From Aldehydirespirator sp028819505 (GTDB lineage: Bacteria > Actinomycetota > Acidimicrobiia > Acidimicrobiales > Aldehydirespiratoraceae), in the NCBI GenBank assembly GCA_965207755.1, contig OZ242297.1, positions 930,001 to 994,000 on the forward strand: a stretch of 64,000 nucleotides of DNA, written 5' to 3'. Shown here one piece after another: positions 8,868-17,500 of the stretch (positions within the stretch are counted from its first letter, which is position 1; every line of letters begins with the position of its first letter). Both the position numbers and the translations under genes were made by a program. The notes below the pieces were generated by a model. It made no database searches and was not told where the DNA came from. It saw only the letters and a list, made by a program, of their open reading frames with translations.

Positions 8868-10708
8868 GTCAGCGGTGCGGCCTGCGTGCCGCTGCCGTCG
8901 TCATCCTCGACCTGGCCCCTGAGCCAGGCGTCCTGGGCCATCTCCTCCTGGTGGAGTTCGCGCGACCGGCGCACGCTGGGGATCAGGCCCTCCGGGCGGG
9001 CCAGCATCATCCAGATCAGCAGCGCCCCGTAGATCAGCAGCTTGAACTCTGAGAACTCGGCCAGCAGGCCGGGCTGCTTGGGGCCGCCCAGCACGCCGAT
9101 CAGCACCGCGGAGCCGGCGATGACGCCCACGATGCTGCCCATTCCCCCGAAGATCACCACCACCAGGATCACGATCGACACCAGGATCAGGAAGCTGTTG
9201 GGGAACACCGAGCCGACCTTGGCCGAGAAGATCGCGCCGCTGAAGGATCCCAGGATCGCGCCCACGACGAAGGCCAGGAGCTTGACGTTGACTGTGTTGA
9301 TGCCCATCGCCTCGGCCACCGTCTCGTCCTCGCGCACGGCCATCCAGGCCCGCCCGAGCCGGGACCGCTCCAGCCGCCACGAGACGTAGATGGCGATGGC
9401 GCAGAAGGCCAGCACCAGGTAGAAGACGCGGCGCGGGTCGGTGCCGGCCACGCTGGTGAGCCCGAAGATCCCCGCGCCGGGGATCTTGGTTATGCCCTGG
9501 GCGCCCCCGAACCAGCCCGACAGCCAGTCCGACAGGAAGAGCAGCCGGATGATCTCGCCGAAGCCCAGCGTGACGATGGCCAGGTAGTCGCCGCGCATCC
9601 GGATGACCGGCGCGCCGATGAACAGGCCGACCAGGCCCGTGATGACCACCACCACGATGAGCGCGACAAGCCACGGCATCTCCGGGTTGATCCTGGGTGA
9701 CGTGGCGGCTGTGAGAACCGCAGCCGAATAGCTCCCCACCGCGAAGAAGGCGACATAGCCGAGGTCGAGGATTCCGGCCAGCCCGACCACCACGTTGAGG
9801 CCCAACGCGAGCAGCACGAACAGACCGACGTTGGCCAGCAGCTCGTTGGTGAGCTTGCCCGCGAAGAGGGGCAGGATGATCAGCGCCGCGCCGGTCAGCA
9901 CGATCAGCCCGAAGTTGGCCCGGTTGCGCTTGGCCCCCTCGAGCGAGGCGATGTGGTCGCGGGCCTGGCGGATCCGTCCCCGGCCGAGCACCGCGAGGAC
10001 CCCGGACGCGGCCGCGATGCCGAGCGCACTCGTCCAGTTGACCCCTCCCCGGCGGGCATAGAGCCGGTCGGTCAGCCCCTCGAGCCTCATGCCCTCGGCC
10101 AGGTCCACCACCAGCGGCTCCATCACCGCGGCGCCCGCCACCGCGAGGACCATGGTCACCGCCGCCCGGCGGGTCCGCGGACCGAGCGTTCGGAGGATCC
10201 CGCCCGCCGCCCCGATCGCCGCGCCGATCAGCAGCCAGACGACCACCGCGAACCATGTGGCACGGCCGAAGGCCAGCAGCTCGGCCAGCATCGGGCTCCA
10301 GTTGACCAGCGGCTCGCGCAGGTCGAAGTTGGCCAGGAGCACTGCCAGCAGCGACAGCCCGCTGCCGGCGAGGGCCCCGGACGCCGCGCCGCCCGCAACT
10401 TCATGCGCGCCGGCTGCGTACTGTGGCATGCCCTCCCGCTTGATCTGGTGGCCGACCCGGTAACCCGCCGCGAACGGCACCATCAGCAGGGTCAGGTAGC
10501 CCAGGCTCAGGACGGGCTTCACCACCACCCGCTCGTCGAGGCGCACCGGCATGTTCGACAGGGCGATGAAGATCTGCGCGAACGCTCCGACGGCGCCCAT
10601 TCGCACCAGCCGCCGCCAGTCGTGGGCCAGCACGGGCCGCGACGGCGCCAGCGGCATCTCGGCCCGACCGCCCACCGCTCCCGTCTCCGGCGGAAGGGTG
10701 GCGGTCAT
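8864..10708 (-). CDS. livM: Branched-chain amino-acid ABC permease LivM with long N-terminal membrane extension
   Basis: The C-terminal 330 or so residues are a standard LivM permease (LLALGLNVVVGLAGILDLGY; MAVREDETVAEAMGIN). The protein is about 614 residues, nearly twice the family norm. The first 260 or so residues add several hydrophobic segments (for example SGLSLLAVLLANF and LIGAAIGAAGGIL) and a hydrophilic linker before the LivM core. ATG 10708 is chosen because GGAG lies 9 nt upstream; an extra 32 codons are open but have no such support. It follows livH by 31 bp and overlaps livG by 4 bp. Confidence 0.88.
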   Translation of the reverse strand: MTATLPPETGAVGGRAEMPLAPSRPVLAHDWRRLVRMGAVGAFAQIFIALSNMPVRLDERVVVKPVLSLGYLTLLMVPFAAGYRVGHQIKREGMPQYAAGAHEVAGGAASGALAGSGLSLLAVLLANFDLREPLVNWSPMLAELLAFGRATWFAVVVWLLIGAAIGAAGGILRTLGPRTRRAAVTMVLAVAGAAVMEPLVVDLAEGMRLEGLTDRLYARRGGVNWTSALGIAAASGVLAVLGRGRIRQARDHIASLEGAKRNRANFGLIVLTGAALIILPLFAGKLTNELLANVGLFVLLALGLNVVVGLAGILDLGYVAFFAVGSYSAAVLTAATSPRINPEMPWLVALIVVVVITGLVGLFIGAPVIRMRGDYLAIVTLGFGEIIRLLFLSDWLSGWFGGAQGITKIPGAGIFGLTSVAGTDPRRVFYLVLAFCAIAIYVSWRLERSRLGRAWMAVREDETVAEAMGINTVNVKLLAFVVGAILGSFSGAIFSAKVGSVFPNSFLILVSIVILVVVIFGGMGSIVGVIAGSAVLIGVLGGPKQPGLLAEFSEFKLLIYGALLIWMMLARPEGLIPSVRRSRELHQEEMAQDAWLRGQVEDDDGSGTQAAPLT

Positions 10709-10739
10709 GTGCGGTGCTCCAAGTAGGGGGCTTCGGCGG

Positions 10740-11861
10740 TCATGCGCGGTCCTCTGCCGGCAGGCGCTCGCCGAAGATCCCGGCGGGACGCAGCAGCAGA
10801 ACACCGATCAGCACCGCGAAGGCGACCGCGTCGCGCAGCTGTGACACGCCGCTGACCCCCAGCGGCTCCAGGATCAGCAGCGGACCCACCGACTCGGCCA
10901 CGCCGATCGACAGCCCTCCGGCCATGGCCCCGCCGAGATGGCCGATGCCGCCCACCACCGCCGCGCTGAACGCCTTGATGCCGGGCAGGAAGCCGGTGGT
11001 GTGGATCACGCTGCGGAACAGGATCCCCCACAGGATCCCGGCCAGTCCGGCCATGGCGCCGCCCACTGCGAACACCTTCACGATGGTGCGGTTGACGTTG
11101 ATGCCCATCAGCGCGGCGATCTCGGCGTCCTCGGCCACGGCTCGCATGGCCTTGCCGCCTTTGGTGTGCTCCACCAGGTACCAGAGCACCCCCATCGACA
11201 CCGCGGCCACCACCACGACCAGGATCCGGGACCCCTCGATCTGGATGAAGGTGTGCTTGTCCTTCACCCAGTCGGGCACGTCCGGGTAGGCCTTGGCCGC
11301 CGGGCCGAGCAGCACGATCGAGGCGTTCTGGATGAAGAACGACACCCCGATCGAGGTGATCAGCGGGATCAGCCGGGGCGACCCCCGCAGGGGCCGGTAC
11401 GCGACCCGCTCCATGATCACCGCCACCAGCGTGCACACGATCATCGAGACGATCACGATGAAGATCAGCGAGCCGATGAAGTTGCTCTCCCACAGGCCGG
11501 CGTCGGCCAGCTTGTTGGAGGTGATCATCCCGGTCATGGCGCCCACCATGAACACCTCGCCGTGGGCGAAGTTGATGAACCCCAGCACGCCGTAGACCAT
11601 CGAGTAGCCCAGCGCGATCAGCCCGTACATGCAGCCCTGGGCCACCCCGGAGATGATCAGACCCCGGAACTGGGCCCCGGTGAGGCCGGTGGCGTCGGGA
11701 TTGGCCCAGCGGGCGAAGGGATTGTCGGTGTCTATCTCCTGCCAGACGAAGGCCAGGATCCCGACCGCGACCAGGGTCAGGATGGCCACCCGCATGAAGG
11801 TCAGGAACCGGTCGACGCCGGTGCGGGGCGCCCCGCGGCGAGGCCCACCCGTTCGGATCAT
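10740..11861 (-). CDS. livH: Branched-chain amino-acid ABC permease LivH
   Basis: This 373-residue integral membrane protein carries the LivH hallmarks GLIALGYSMVYGVLGFINFAHGE and MRAVAEDAEIAALMGINVNRT (quoted in part: MGINVNRTI). A first membrane segment (VAILTLVAVGILAFVW) precedes the permease core. It is the first gene of livHMGF. A -10 box TAGGAT lies seven bases before ATG, implying a leaderless message. No livK substrate-binding gene adjoins the operon, although a possible livK-like remnant is at 53812-54010. Confidence 0.92.
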   Translation of the reverse strand: MIRTGGPRRGAPRTGVDRFLTFMRVAILTLVAVGILAFVWQEIDTDNPFARWANPDATGLTGAQFRGLIISGVAQGCMYGLIALGYSMVYGVLGFINFAHGEVFMVGAMTGMITSNKLADAGLWESNFIGSLIFIVIVSMIVCTLVAVIMERVAYRPLRGSPRLIPLITSIGVSFFIQNASIVLLGPAAKAYPDVPDWVKDKHTFIQIEGSRILVVVVAAVSMGVLWYLVEHTKGGKAMRAVAEDAEIAALMGINVNRTIVKVFAVGGAMAGLAGILWGILFRSVIHTTGFLPGIKAFSAAVVGGIGHLGGAMAGGLSIGVAESVGPLLILEPLGVSGVSQLRDAVAFAVLIGVLLLRPAGIFGERLPAEDRA

Positions 11862-11868
11862 CGCAGCG

Positions 11869-11874
11869 ATCCTA
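11869..11874 (-). promoter_or_regulatory. -10 box of the livHMGF operon (leaderless)
   Basis: TAGGAT on the minus strand is followed by CGCTGCG and then the livH ATG. The context ACTAGGATCGC is nearly the same as at the acyl-CoA synthetase promoter 32279-32284. Confidence 0.6.
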
Positions 11875-12019
11875 GTGTCAGCGGCGCAGACGCATGAGCG
11901 GCCACGGGCCGGGCTCGTCGGCGGTGTCCGCCACCGCCATCGACGGTCCGGGATGGGCCGGCGACCTTTCCGTCACCGGCGGCAGGTCGTCGGGCGGGGC
12001 CGAACCGCTCGTCCTCCTG

Positions 12020-12856
12020 TCAGGCGACCACACAGGTGTTGACCATCTCGCCGATGCCCTCGATGGCGGTGCGGACCACTGCGCCCGGGGTGAGCCATTC
12101 CTGCGGGTCTCTGGCCGCGCCCACGCCTCCGGGGGTCCCGGTGGCGATCACATCGCCGGGCATCAAGGTGATGATCGCGGACAAGTCTGAGATCAGCTTC
12201 GCCGGTCCGAACACCAGTTGCGAGGTGTTGCTGGACTGCTTGACGACATCGTCCACGGTGCATGAGATGTCCAAGCCGGTGCCGTCGCCGACCTCGTCGG
12301 CGGTGACCAGCGCCGGTCCCAGCGGAGTGGAGCGCTCGAAGGTCTTGCCGGCCAGGAACTGGGTGGTGCGCATCTGCCAGTCCCGCACCGAGAGGTCGTT
12401 GAGAACCGTGCAGCCGGCTATGGCGTCGAGAGCCTCGCCCTCGGTGGTGTTGCGCACCGGCTTGCCGATGATCAACGCCAGCTCGGCCTCCCAGTCGGCG
12501 TTGACCGACACGTCCGGCGCGGGCAGGCACATCGGGTCGCGGGGCCCGATCAGGGCGCCCCGGAACTTGGCGAAGTAGATCGGATACGGGGGCGGCTGCT
12601 TGCCGGTCTCGAGTATGTGGTCCATGTAGTTGCTGCCGACACACACGATCTTGTCGGGGGCTGGGACCGGCGGGGCGAGGTCGGCGCTCTCCAGGGCCAC
12701 GCTGCCGCCGGCCTCGGCGACGGGCAGGCGGCCGTCCGCGACGCTGCCGGCCTCCAGAACGGCCCGGACGTCGGGCGCGTCGAGCAGGACGATCTCGTCG
12801 CCGGACAGCCGGCCGGCACGGGTGGCGCCATCGATCCGGACGGTCACAAGCCGCAT
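12020..12856 (-). CDS. Fumarylacetoacetate hydrolase (FAH) family protein
   Basis: This 278-residue protein has the FAH-family core IVCVGSNYMDHILETG and the metal-binding pattern ADWEAELALIIG with NDLSVRDWQ. The C-terminal motif MPGDVIATGTPGGVG is also typical. Family members are divalent-metal enzymes that hydrolyse or hydrate 2-keto acids in catabolism of aromatic or other ring compounds, for example 2-oxo-hepta-3-ene-1,7-dioate hydratases. The exact substrate cannot be assigned. ATG has GGAG 8 nt upstream. It is divergent from the thioesterase gene at 12989. Confidence 0.88.
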   Translation of the reverse strand: MRLVTVRIDGATRAGRLSGDEIVLLDAPDVRAVLEAGSVADGRLPVAEAGGSVALESADLAPPVPAPDKIVCVGSNYMDHILETGKQPPPYPIYFAKFRGALIGPRDPMCLPAPDVSVNADWEAELALIIGKPVRNTTEGEALDAIAGCTVLNDLSVRDWQMRTTQFLAGKTFERSTPLGPALVTADEVGDGTGLDISCTVDDVVKQSSNTSQLVFGPAKLISDLSAIITLMPGDVIATGTPGGVGAARDPQEWLTPGAVVRTAIEGIGEMVNTCVVA

Positions 12857-12988
12857 GGGGGATTCTCCGAACTGTGTGAGGGCGCCTGCACGTTGTGCGG
12901 ACGCAGCGAAGCGCCAGACTACCAGCGTGATGGGCGCTGACTTGAGGGCTCGGAGGACGGGCGCAACACGCTCGGAGGCAGCTCCGAC

Positions 12989-13777
12989 GTGAGCCGGTTC
13001 GACACCGAGACGGCCGTCGTGCCCGTCGGCGAGGGCCTATGGGCCACCTGTCTGTCGGCCGGCTGGAACATCGCCGACAACAGCAACGGCGGCTACGCGC
13101 TCACGTCGGTGCTGAGGGCCATGCGCTCGCTGGTGCCGCATCCCGACCCGATCTCGGTCACCACCCACTTCCTGCGTCCGGCCCGGGGCGACACCGACGG
13201 CGAGGTGTGGGCCTCGGTCGTCCGCGCCGGCCGCACCGTGAGCACCCTGAGAGGCTCCTTGTGGCAGGAGGGCAAGCAGCGCCTGGAGGTGCTGGCCGCG
13301 TTCGCGGACCTGGCTGCGGGCCGCGGCGGCCCGGAGATCGCCCAGGCGCCGCCGGCGATCCCGCCGGTCGAGGACTGCGTCCACCGGGGATCGCTCGAGC
13401 AGGGGGTGGAGTTGCCGATCCTCTCCCGGGTGGACGTTCGCGTGCATCCCGGGCACGCGCCCGCGGGCGGCGGCGACCGGGCGCTGATCGACGGCTGGAT
13501 CCGCTTCAGCGACGGCGCCGAGCCCTCCACGACGGCTCTGCCGTTCTTCGCCGACGCCCTGCCGCCCTCGCTGTATCCCCTGCTGGGCTACATCGGCTGG
13601 GTGCCGACCATCGAGTTGACCGTCCACGCCCGGCGGATCCCGGCGCCGGGATGGCTCCAAGTTCGCCAGGAGAGCCACGACCTCCACGACGGCCGGATGA
13701 TCGAGTCGGGCTCGCTGTGGGACTCGACCGGCGCGCTGGTGGCTGCCTCCCGCCAGATAGGGCTGCTGCTTGCCTGA
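12989..13777 (+). CDS. Acyl-CoA thioesterase-like double-hotdog protein
   Basis: This 262-residue protein looks like a TesB/4HBT_3-type thioesterase: SNGGYALTSVLRAM followed by VTTHFLRPARGDTDGEVWAS in the first hotdog, and TIELTVHARRIP with a catalytic-region tail IESGSLWDSTGALVAASRQ in the second. Such enzymes cleave acyl-CoA to free acid and CoA. The GTG start has GGAGG about 11 nt upstream. It is divergent from the FAH gene and ends before a large palindrome. Substrate chain length is unknown. Confidence 0.82.
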   Translation: MSRFDTETAVVPVGEGLWATCLSAGWNIADNSNGGYALTSVLRAMRSLVPHPDPISVTTHFLRPARGDTDGEVWASVVRAGRTVSTLRGSLWQEGKQRLEVLAAFADLAAGRGGPEIAQAPPAIPPVEDCVHRGSLEQGVELPILSRVDVRVHPGHAPAGGGDRALIDGWIRFSDGAEPSTTALPFFADALPPSLYPLLGYIGWVPTIELTVHARRIPAPGWLQVRQESHDLHDGRMIESGSLWDSTGALVAASRQIGLLLA

Positions 13778-13791
13778 GAAGGCGGCGGCCC

Positions 13792-13842
13792 CGAACTTCA
13801 ATGGGTCGACCACCTCTGTGGTGGTCGACCCATTGAAGTTCG
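13792..13842. repeat. 51-bp palindromic repeat, copy 1 (perfect 23-bp stem)
   Basis: Arms 13792-13814 (CGAACTTCAATGGGTCGACC...) and 13820-13842 are exact reverse complements with the 5-nt loop TCTGT. It lies between the convergent thioesterase and 13859-15217 genes. Related copies are at 26451, 35777 and 53427. A bidirectional terminator role is possible, but sequence conserved along the whole stem suggests a repeat family. Confidence 0.85.
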
Positions 13843-13858
13843 AGCGGGCCGGGCGCCG

Positions 13859-15217
13859 CTACTGGTAGATGATCACGTCGGGCACCGGGTCCATCGCCAG
13901 CACCTCCTCGGGGCTGATGAGCGGGTCGTCCTGGGTGAAGAAGAGCTTGAACGCCGGTCGCTGCGACGGCTCGGTGATGGCGAACAACTCGTAGCCGTAG
14001 AGCTTGGCGCCGGGACTGCCGATGCCGTCCATGTCGATCGACAACTCGACGCCGGGGTACTTCCCGATGGCGTCGCGGTCGTGCAGCATGCGCTCGGCGA
14101 ACTGATGCACCATGAGGATCTTGGTGGGCAGCCTCTCGGACTCCACCAGTTCGGAGAGATAGCGCAGCACCTCGTCCACCTGGCTGCCGGTGATGCCGCC
14201 GATGGCCCGCCCCGGCCGGACCCCCAGGGGCTGGGTCGCGAACTCCGGGTCCAACGCCATGTGGACGAACGGCTCCCGCAGGAAGGGCTCGAGCCGCTTC
14301 ACCTCCGCGAGCGGGTCGCTCCAGCCGATCTGGTTGTCGATGAACAGCAGCATCCCGTGCTCGCGGGCCGCCTCGACGTACTCAGCGATGCGGTCGTGGG
14401 GGAGCCGGTACAGCCAGGTGCCGTCCGATGTCGGGTTCGCCTGGGCGACGCCGGTGATGAGGTGGAAGGCCCCTACCGCGCCGCGGGGCCCGTTCAGCCG
14501 GTCGTAGCGTTCTGTCCATTCAGCGATCTCCGCGGCCGTGTCCGCCGGCGTCCCATGGCCGAGCACCCCCATGGCGCGAACTCCGGGATGGCCGTAGAAC
14601 GCGACGATCTGGGCCCGCTGCGAGGCCAGCCTCACCGGCGACGACCAGTACCAGACGCCGATCGCTCCGCCGCCGGTCACCAGGCGTTGCTGCTCGGTGA
14701 GGCGCTCGCTCCACTCCCCGCGCTCGACGCGCACCCGCAGCGAGGCTTCGACGCGGCCGTCGGCGAGCCGCCGTGCGACGACGCGGGCCTCGGCGCCCCG
14801 GAGGGCGATGGGCGATGTCGCCAGCCAGCGCGAGGCCGGCAGCCAACTCCGGCGGGCCGCAGGCATGAAGCGTCTGGACGGTCGCAGGATCGCGTCCCAG
14901 TGGCCTGTGTCGGCGCGCACCTGCAACCCGAACTCGACGCGCCCGTCGGCATGCCACCGCGCCCCGATGCGCGCCTCGATCTCGCGGTCGGGCGCCGCCT
15001 GCTGGGCCTTGGCCGCCAGGTTCCCGCCCATCAGCGTGAATGAGACCGCCAGGGCCGCCGTCACCGCCAGGAGCGGGCGCGACCTCCTGAGAGCCCGCCG
15101 CGCGGGAGGGGCGTCGTTGTCGCTGGTGGTCGCTGCGGCCTGGGGGCTGCTCGGGCCCAGGGGGCCTCGCTGCGGGCCTGGCGACAAGCCGTACACACGG
15201 CCAGTCTCGCGGCCCAC
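13859..15217 (-). CDS. Membrane-anchored or secreted protein of unknown function
   Basis: This 452-residue protein has a basic stretch then a hydrophobic anchor or signal (RPLLAVTAALAVSFTLMGG, about residues 47-65). Next come two similar short segments (WHADGRVEFGLQVRADTGHW and RLADGRVEASLRVRVERGEW) that look like duplicated beta units. The C-terminal 280 residues read like an extracellular TIM-barrel-like domain (VRAMGVLGHGTPADTAAE; FVHMALDPEFATQPLG; PTKILMVHQFAERML). I do not recognise a named enzyme. The GTG start is uncertain. It converges on the thioesterase across palindrome copy 1. Confidence 0.65.
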   Translation of the reverse strand: MGRETGRVYGLSPGPQRGPLGPSSPQAAATTSDNDAPPARRALRRSRPLLAVTAALAVSFTLMGGNLAAKAQQAAPDREIEARIGARWHADGRVEFGLQVRADTGHWDAILRPSRRFMPAARRSWLPASRWLATSPIALRGAEARVVARRLADGRVEASLRVRVERGEWSERLTEQQRLVTGGGAIGVWYWSSPVRLASQRAQIVAFYGHPGVRAMGVLGHGTPADTAAEIAEWTERYDRLNGPRGAVGAFHLITGVAQANPTSDGTWLYRLPHDRIAEYVEAAREHGMLLFIDNQIGWSDPLAEVKRLEPFLREPFVHMALDPEFATQPLGVRPGRAIGGITGSQVDEVLRYLSELVESERLPTKILMVHQFAERMLHDRDAIGKYPGVELSIDMDGIGSPGAKLYGYELFAITEPSQRPAFKLFFTQDDPLISPEEVLAMDPVPDVIIYQ

Positions 15218-15234
15218 GGGCCAGATCGCGCGGC

Positions 15235-16677
15235 TTACGCGAACAGGTCGGCGTACCGGGTCCTCAACTCGGCCTTGAGGACCTTGCCCATGGCGTTGCG
15301 GGGCAGCCCGTCCACGAGCACGATGCGCTTGGGGTGCTTGAACCTGGCCACGTCGCCGAGCGTGCCGGCCAGGTCCGGGACCAGCCGGTCGAGGTCGTCG
15401 TCGGCGCCGGGCTCTGCCACCACGAAGGCCGCGACCGCCTCGCCCAGGTCCGGGTGGGCCAGGCCCACGACCGCCGATTCGGTCACGGCGGGGTGGGCGT
15501 CCAGAACCTGCTCGATCTCGGACGGATACACGTTGAACCCCCCCGAGATGATCATGTCGCCGGCCCGGCCCTCCAGCGTCAGGCGGCCGTCAGCGTCGAG
15601 GCGGCCCACGTCGCCGCTGACGAACCAGCCGTCGGGCGTGCGCGTGTCGCTGGTGGCGTCGGGGCGGCGCCAGTAGCCGGGACCGACGTTGGGGCCCCGC
15701 ACCTGCACCATCCCGGCCCGCCCCGAGACCGGCGAGCCGTCATCGTCGCACACCCGCACCTCGATCCCCGGCAGGGCGGGACCCACCGTGCCCGCCACCC
15801 GGGGGCCGTTGTACGGATTCGAAGTGATCATCAGGGCCTCGCTCATGCCGTAGCGCTCCAGCACGTCGCGGCCGGTGCGTTCGGCCACCGCTCGGTGCAG
15901 CTCGGCGGTCATCGGCGCGGATCCCGACACCAGGAGCCGGACGCGGCTGCAAGCGACCGCGTCGAAGCCGTCGAGGGCCATGAGCCGGCTGTAGTAGGTG
16001 GGCACGCCCATCATCACGGTCGCCTCGGGCAGCCAGGCGAGCACCTCGGCGGCATCGAAACGCTCCAGGAAGATCATCTCGCAGGCGCTCAGCATGGCGG
16101 TGTGCAGCGCCACCATGAGCCCGTGCACATGGAAGATCGGCAGAGTGTGCAACAACACGTCGTCGGGCTGGAACGCCCAGGCCTCGTTGAGCGCGAGGGC
16201 GTTGGAGGCCAGGTTGCCGTGGGTGAGCATGGCGCCCTTGGGCCTGCCGGTCGTGCCCGACGTGTAGACGAGAGCCGCGAGGTCGTCGTCTCGGCGTTCG
16301 GCGAATCCGGTCAGCGGCTCGGCCCGCTCCAGCCCGGCGGTCAAGGCGGCGGCGTCGCGCACGACTGCGGCCGGATCGGCGTCCGATACGAACCAGCCGA
16401 CCTCGGCCTCGGTGTAGGCCGTGTTGAGCGGCACGTACACCGCGCCGAGCCGCAGCGCGCCTAGGTAGAGGGCCACGGACTCGACCGATTTGGGGAGTTG
16501 CGCCACCACCCGGTCGCCGGTGTCCACGCCCTGCGCCGCCAGCCACCCGGCGGCGCGGGCCGACCGCTCGTCCATGTCCCCGTAGGTCACCGCTGGACTG
16601 CCCGGAACGCGCAGCATCGGACGCTCCATCCCGGACGCGAGACGCTTGCGAAGCAGGTCGAAGAAGCCGCCGTCCAC
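15235..16677 (-). CDS. AMP-dependent acyl-CoA synthetase (MatB/FadD-like)
   Basis: This 480-residue ANL-superfamily ligase activates a carboxylic acid as acyl-AMP and transfers it to CoA. It shows the phosphate-binding loop LVYTSGTTGRPKGAMLTH, ERYGMSEALMITSNP, the hinge/A8 region GRAGDMIISGGFNVYPSEIE and the C-terminal catalytic lysine context LPRNAMGKVLKAEL. Compact size and the opening sequence resemble malonyl-CoA synthetases (MatB), but substrate is not decided. GTG 16677 is supported by a CAGACT -10-like box seven bases upstream. It is divergent from aroK. Confidence 0.88.
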   Translation of the reverse strand: MDGGFFDLLRKRLASGMERPMLRVPGSPAVTYGDMDERSARAAGWLAAQGVDTGDRVVAQLPKSVESVALYLGALRLGAVYVPLNTAYTEAEVGWFVSDADPAAVVRDAAALTAGLERAEPLTGFAERRDDDLAALVYTSGTTGRPKGAMLTHGNLASNALALNEAWAFQPDDVLLHTLPIFHVHGLMVALHTAMLSACEMIFLERFDAAEVLAWLPEATVMMGVPTYYSRLMALDGFDAVACSRVRLLVSGSAPMTAELHRAVAERTGRDVLERYGMSEALMITSNPYNGPRVAGTVGPALPGIEVRVCDDDGSPVSGRAGMVQVRGPNVGPGYWRRPDATSDTRTPDGWFVSGDVGRLDADGRLTLEGRAGDMIISGGFNVYPSEIEQVLDAHPAVTESAVVGLAHPDLGEAVAAFVVAEPGADDDLDRLVPDLAGTLGDVARFKHPKRIVLVDGLPRNAMGKVLKAELRTRYADLFA

Positions 16678-16684
16678 GTACGCG

Positions 16685-16690
16685 AGTCTG
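16685..16690 (-). promoter_or_regulatory. -10-like box of the acyl-CoA synthetase gene (leaderless)
   Basis: CAGACT on the minus strand lies seven bases before GTG 16677. The same hexamer and spacing precede the synthetase gene at 38296. Confidence 0.45.
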
Positions 16691-16745
16691 CCCGGCGCTG
16701 CGGCCGAGCGCCGCGGACGAGCGCCGCAGCCGCGCCATCCGGTCG

Positions 16746-16792
16746 TTCTCGATGCAGTTGTTCCGCTCCGGTGCGGTCAACTGCATCGAGAA
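16746..16792. repeat. 47-bp inverted repeat in a divergent promoter region
   Basis: TTCTCGATGCAGTTG (16746-16760) and CAACTGCATCGAGAA (16778-16792) are perfect 15-bp arms. Inside them CCGC and GCGG form a further 4-bp stem. The sequence is unrelated to the 51-bp palindrome family. It lies between the divergent synthetase and aroK starts and could be an operator or an insulating hairpin. Confidence 0.75.
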
Positions 16793-16839
16793 TGCGTTGG
16801 AGCGTGTTGGACGGGCGACGGTCGGTCGGCCGTAGCCTC

Positions 16840-17439
16840 GTGCGGGTGGGGCCGGCAGCTGAGCGGAACCTGGTCCTCACCGGGTTCATGGGAACGGGCA
16901 AGACGACGGTGGGCCGGATACTGGCCGACCGGCTGGGCTACGGGTTCGTCGACACCGACGAAGTGATCGAGTCGCGCGCCGGACCCATAGGCGAGATCTT
17001 CGAGCGCGACGGCGAGGAGGTGTTCCGGCAGCTGGAACGGTCGGTGGCCCGGGAGCTGGCCGGGCGCACAGGTCTCGTCATCGCCACCGGAGGCCGCATG
17101 ATGCTCGACGCGTCGTGCTCGGCCTGCCTGGAGCCGGCGGCGCGGGTCGTCTGCCTGACCGCACACCCCGACATCATCGTCGAGCGCATCGGCGGGACCG
17201 GCCGGAGGCCGTTGCTCGACGTTCCGGACGCCCCGGCACGGGTGCGGGAACTGCTGGCCGAGCGGGCCGAGGGCTACGCACGGTTCGCCTCGGTGGAGAC
17301 CGACGACCGCAGTCCCGGCGAAGTGGCCGACGCGGTCATGTCGCTGCTCAGAGGCCGGGCGAACATGCGGACTGAACCGGCCCGTACGGGTGGGGCCGTG
17401 GCCCGAGCGGCCCGTGAGCGCAGCGGACAGCGGGACTGA
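16840..17439 (+). CDS. aroK: Shikimate kinase
   Basis: This roughly 199-residue P-loop kinase has GFMGTGKTTVGRILADRLG (Walker A), DTDEVIESRAG (substrate-binding DxD region), and RRPLLDV in the lid. It phosphorylates shikimate at O3 in aromatic amino-acid synthesis, fitting the type II dehydroquinase gene that follows. The usual GGG of the shikimate-binding motif reads ATGGRMML, a deviation worth noting. The start is either GTG 16840 or GTG 16846. The last 15 or so codons are supplied by a dispersed repeat element (copy A), so the C-terminal tail is repeat-derived. Confidence 0.85.
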   Translation: MRVGPAAERNLVLTGFMGTGKTTVGRILADRLGYGFVDTDEVIESRAGPIGEIFERDGEEVFRQLERSVARELAGRTGLVIATGGRMMLDASCSACLEPAARVVCLTAHPDIIVERIGGTGRRPLLDVPDAPARVRELLAERAEGYARFASVETDDRSPGEVADAVMSLLRGRANMRTEPARTGGAVARAARERSGQRD

Positions 17440-17475
17440 CACCGCCGCGCCGCGGAGATCACTCACCCGTTCGCG
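17394..17475 (+). repeat. Approximately 95-bp dispersed element, copy A (aroK 3' end)
   Basis: GGCCGTGGCCCGAGCGGCCC followed by GTGAGCGCAGCG and a weaker tail matches copies at 18426, 44092 (inverted) and 45628. It covers the aroK stop codon and the aroK-aroQ gap. The frame reading PWPERPVSAADSG is open here but belongs to neither gene. Confidence 0.7.
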
Positions 17476-17488
17476 CCCGGGCAACGGC

Positions 17489-17494
17489 TATAAC
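17489..17494 (+). promoter_or_regulatory. -10 box of aroQ (leaderless)
   Basis: TATAAC, then TGCGCT, then ATG 17501. The six-base gap places the transcription start at the start codon. Confidence 0.6.
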
Positions 17495-17500
17495 TGCGCT

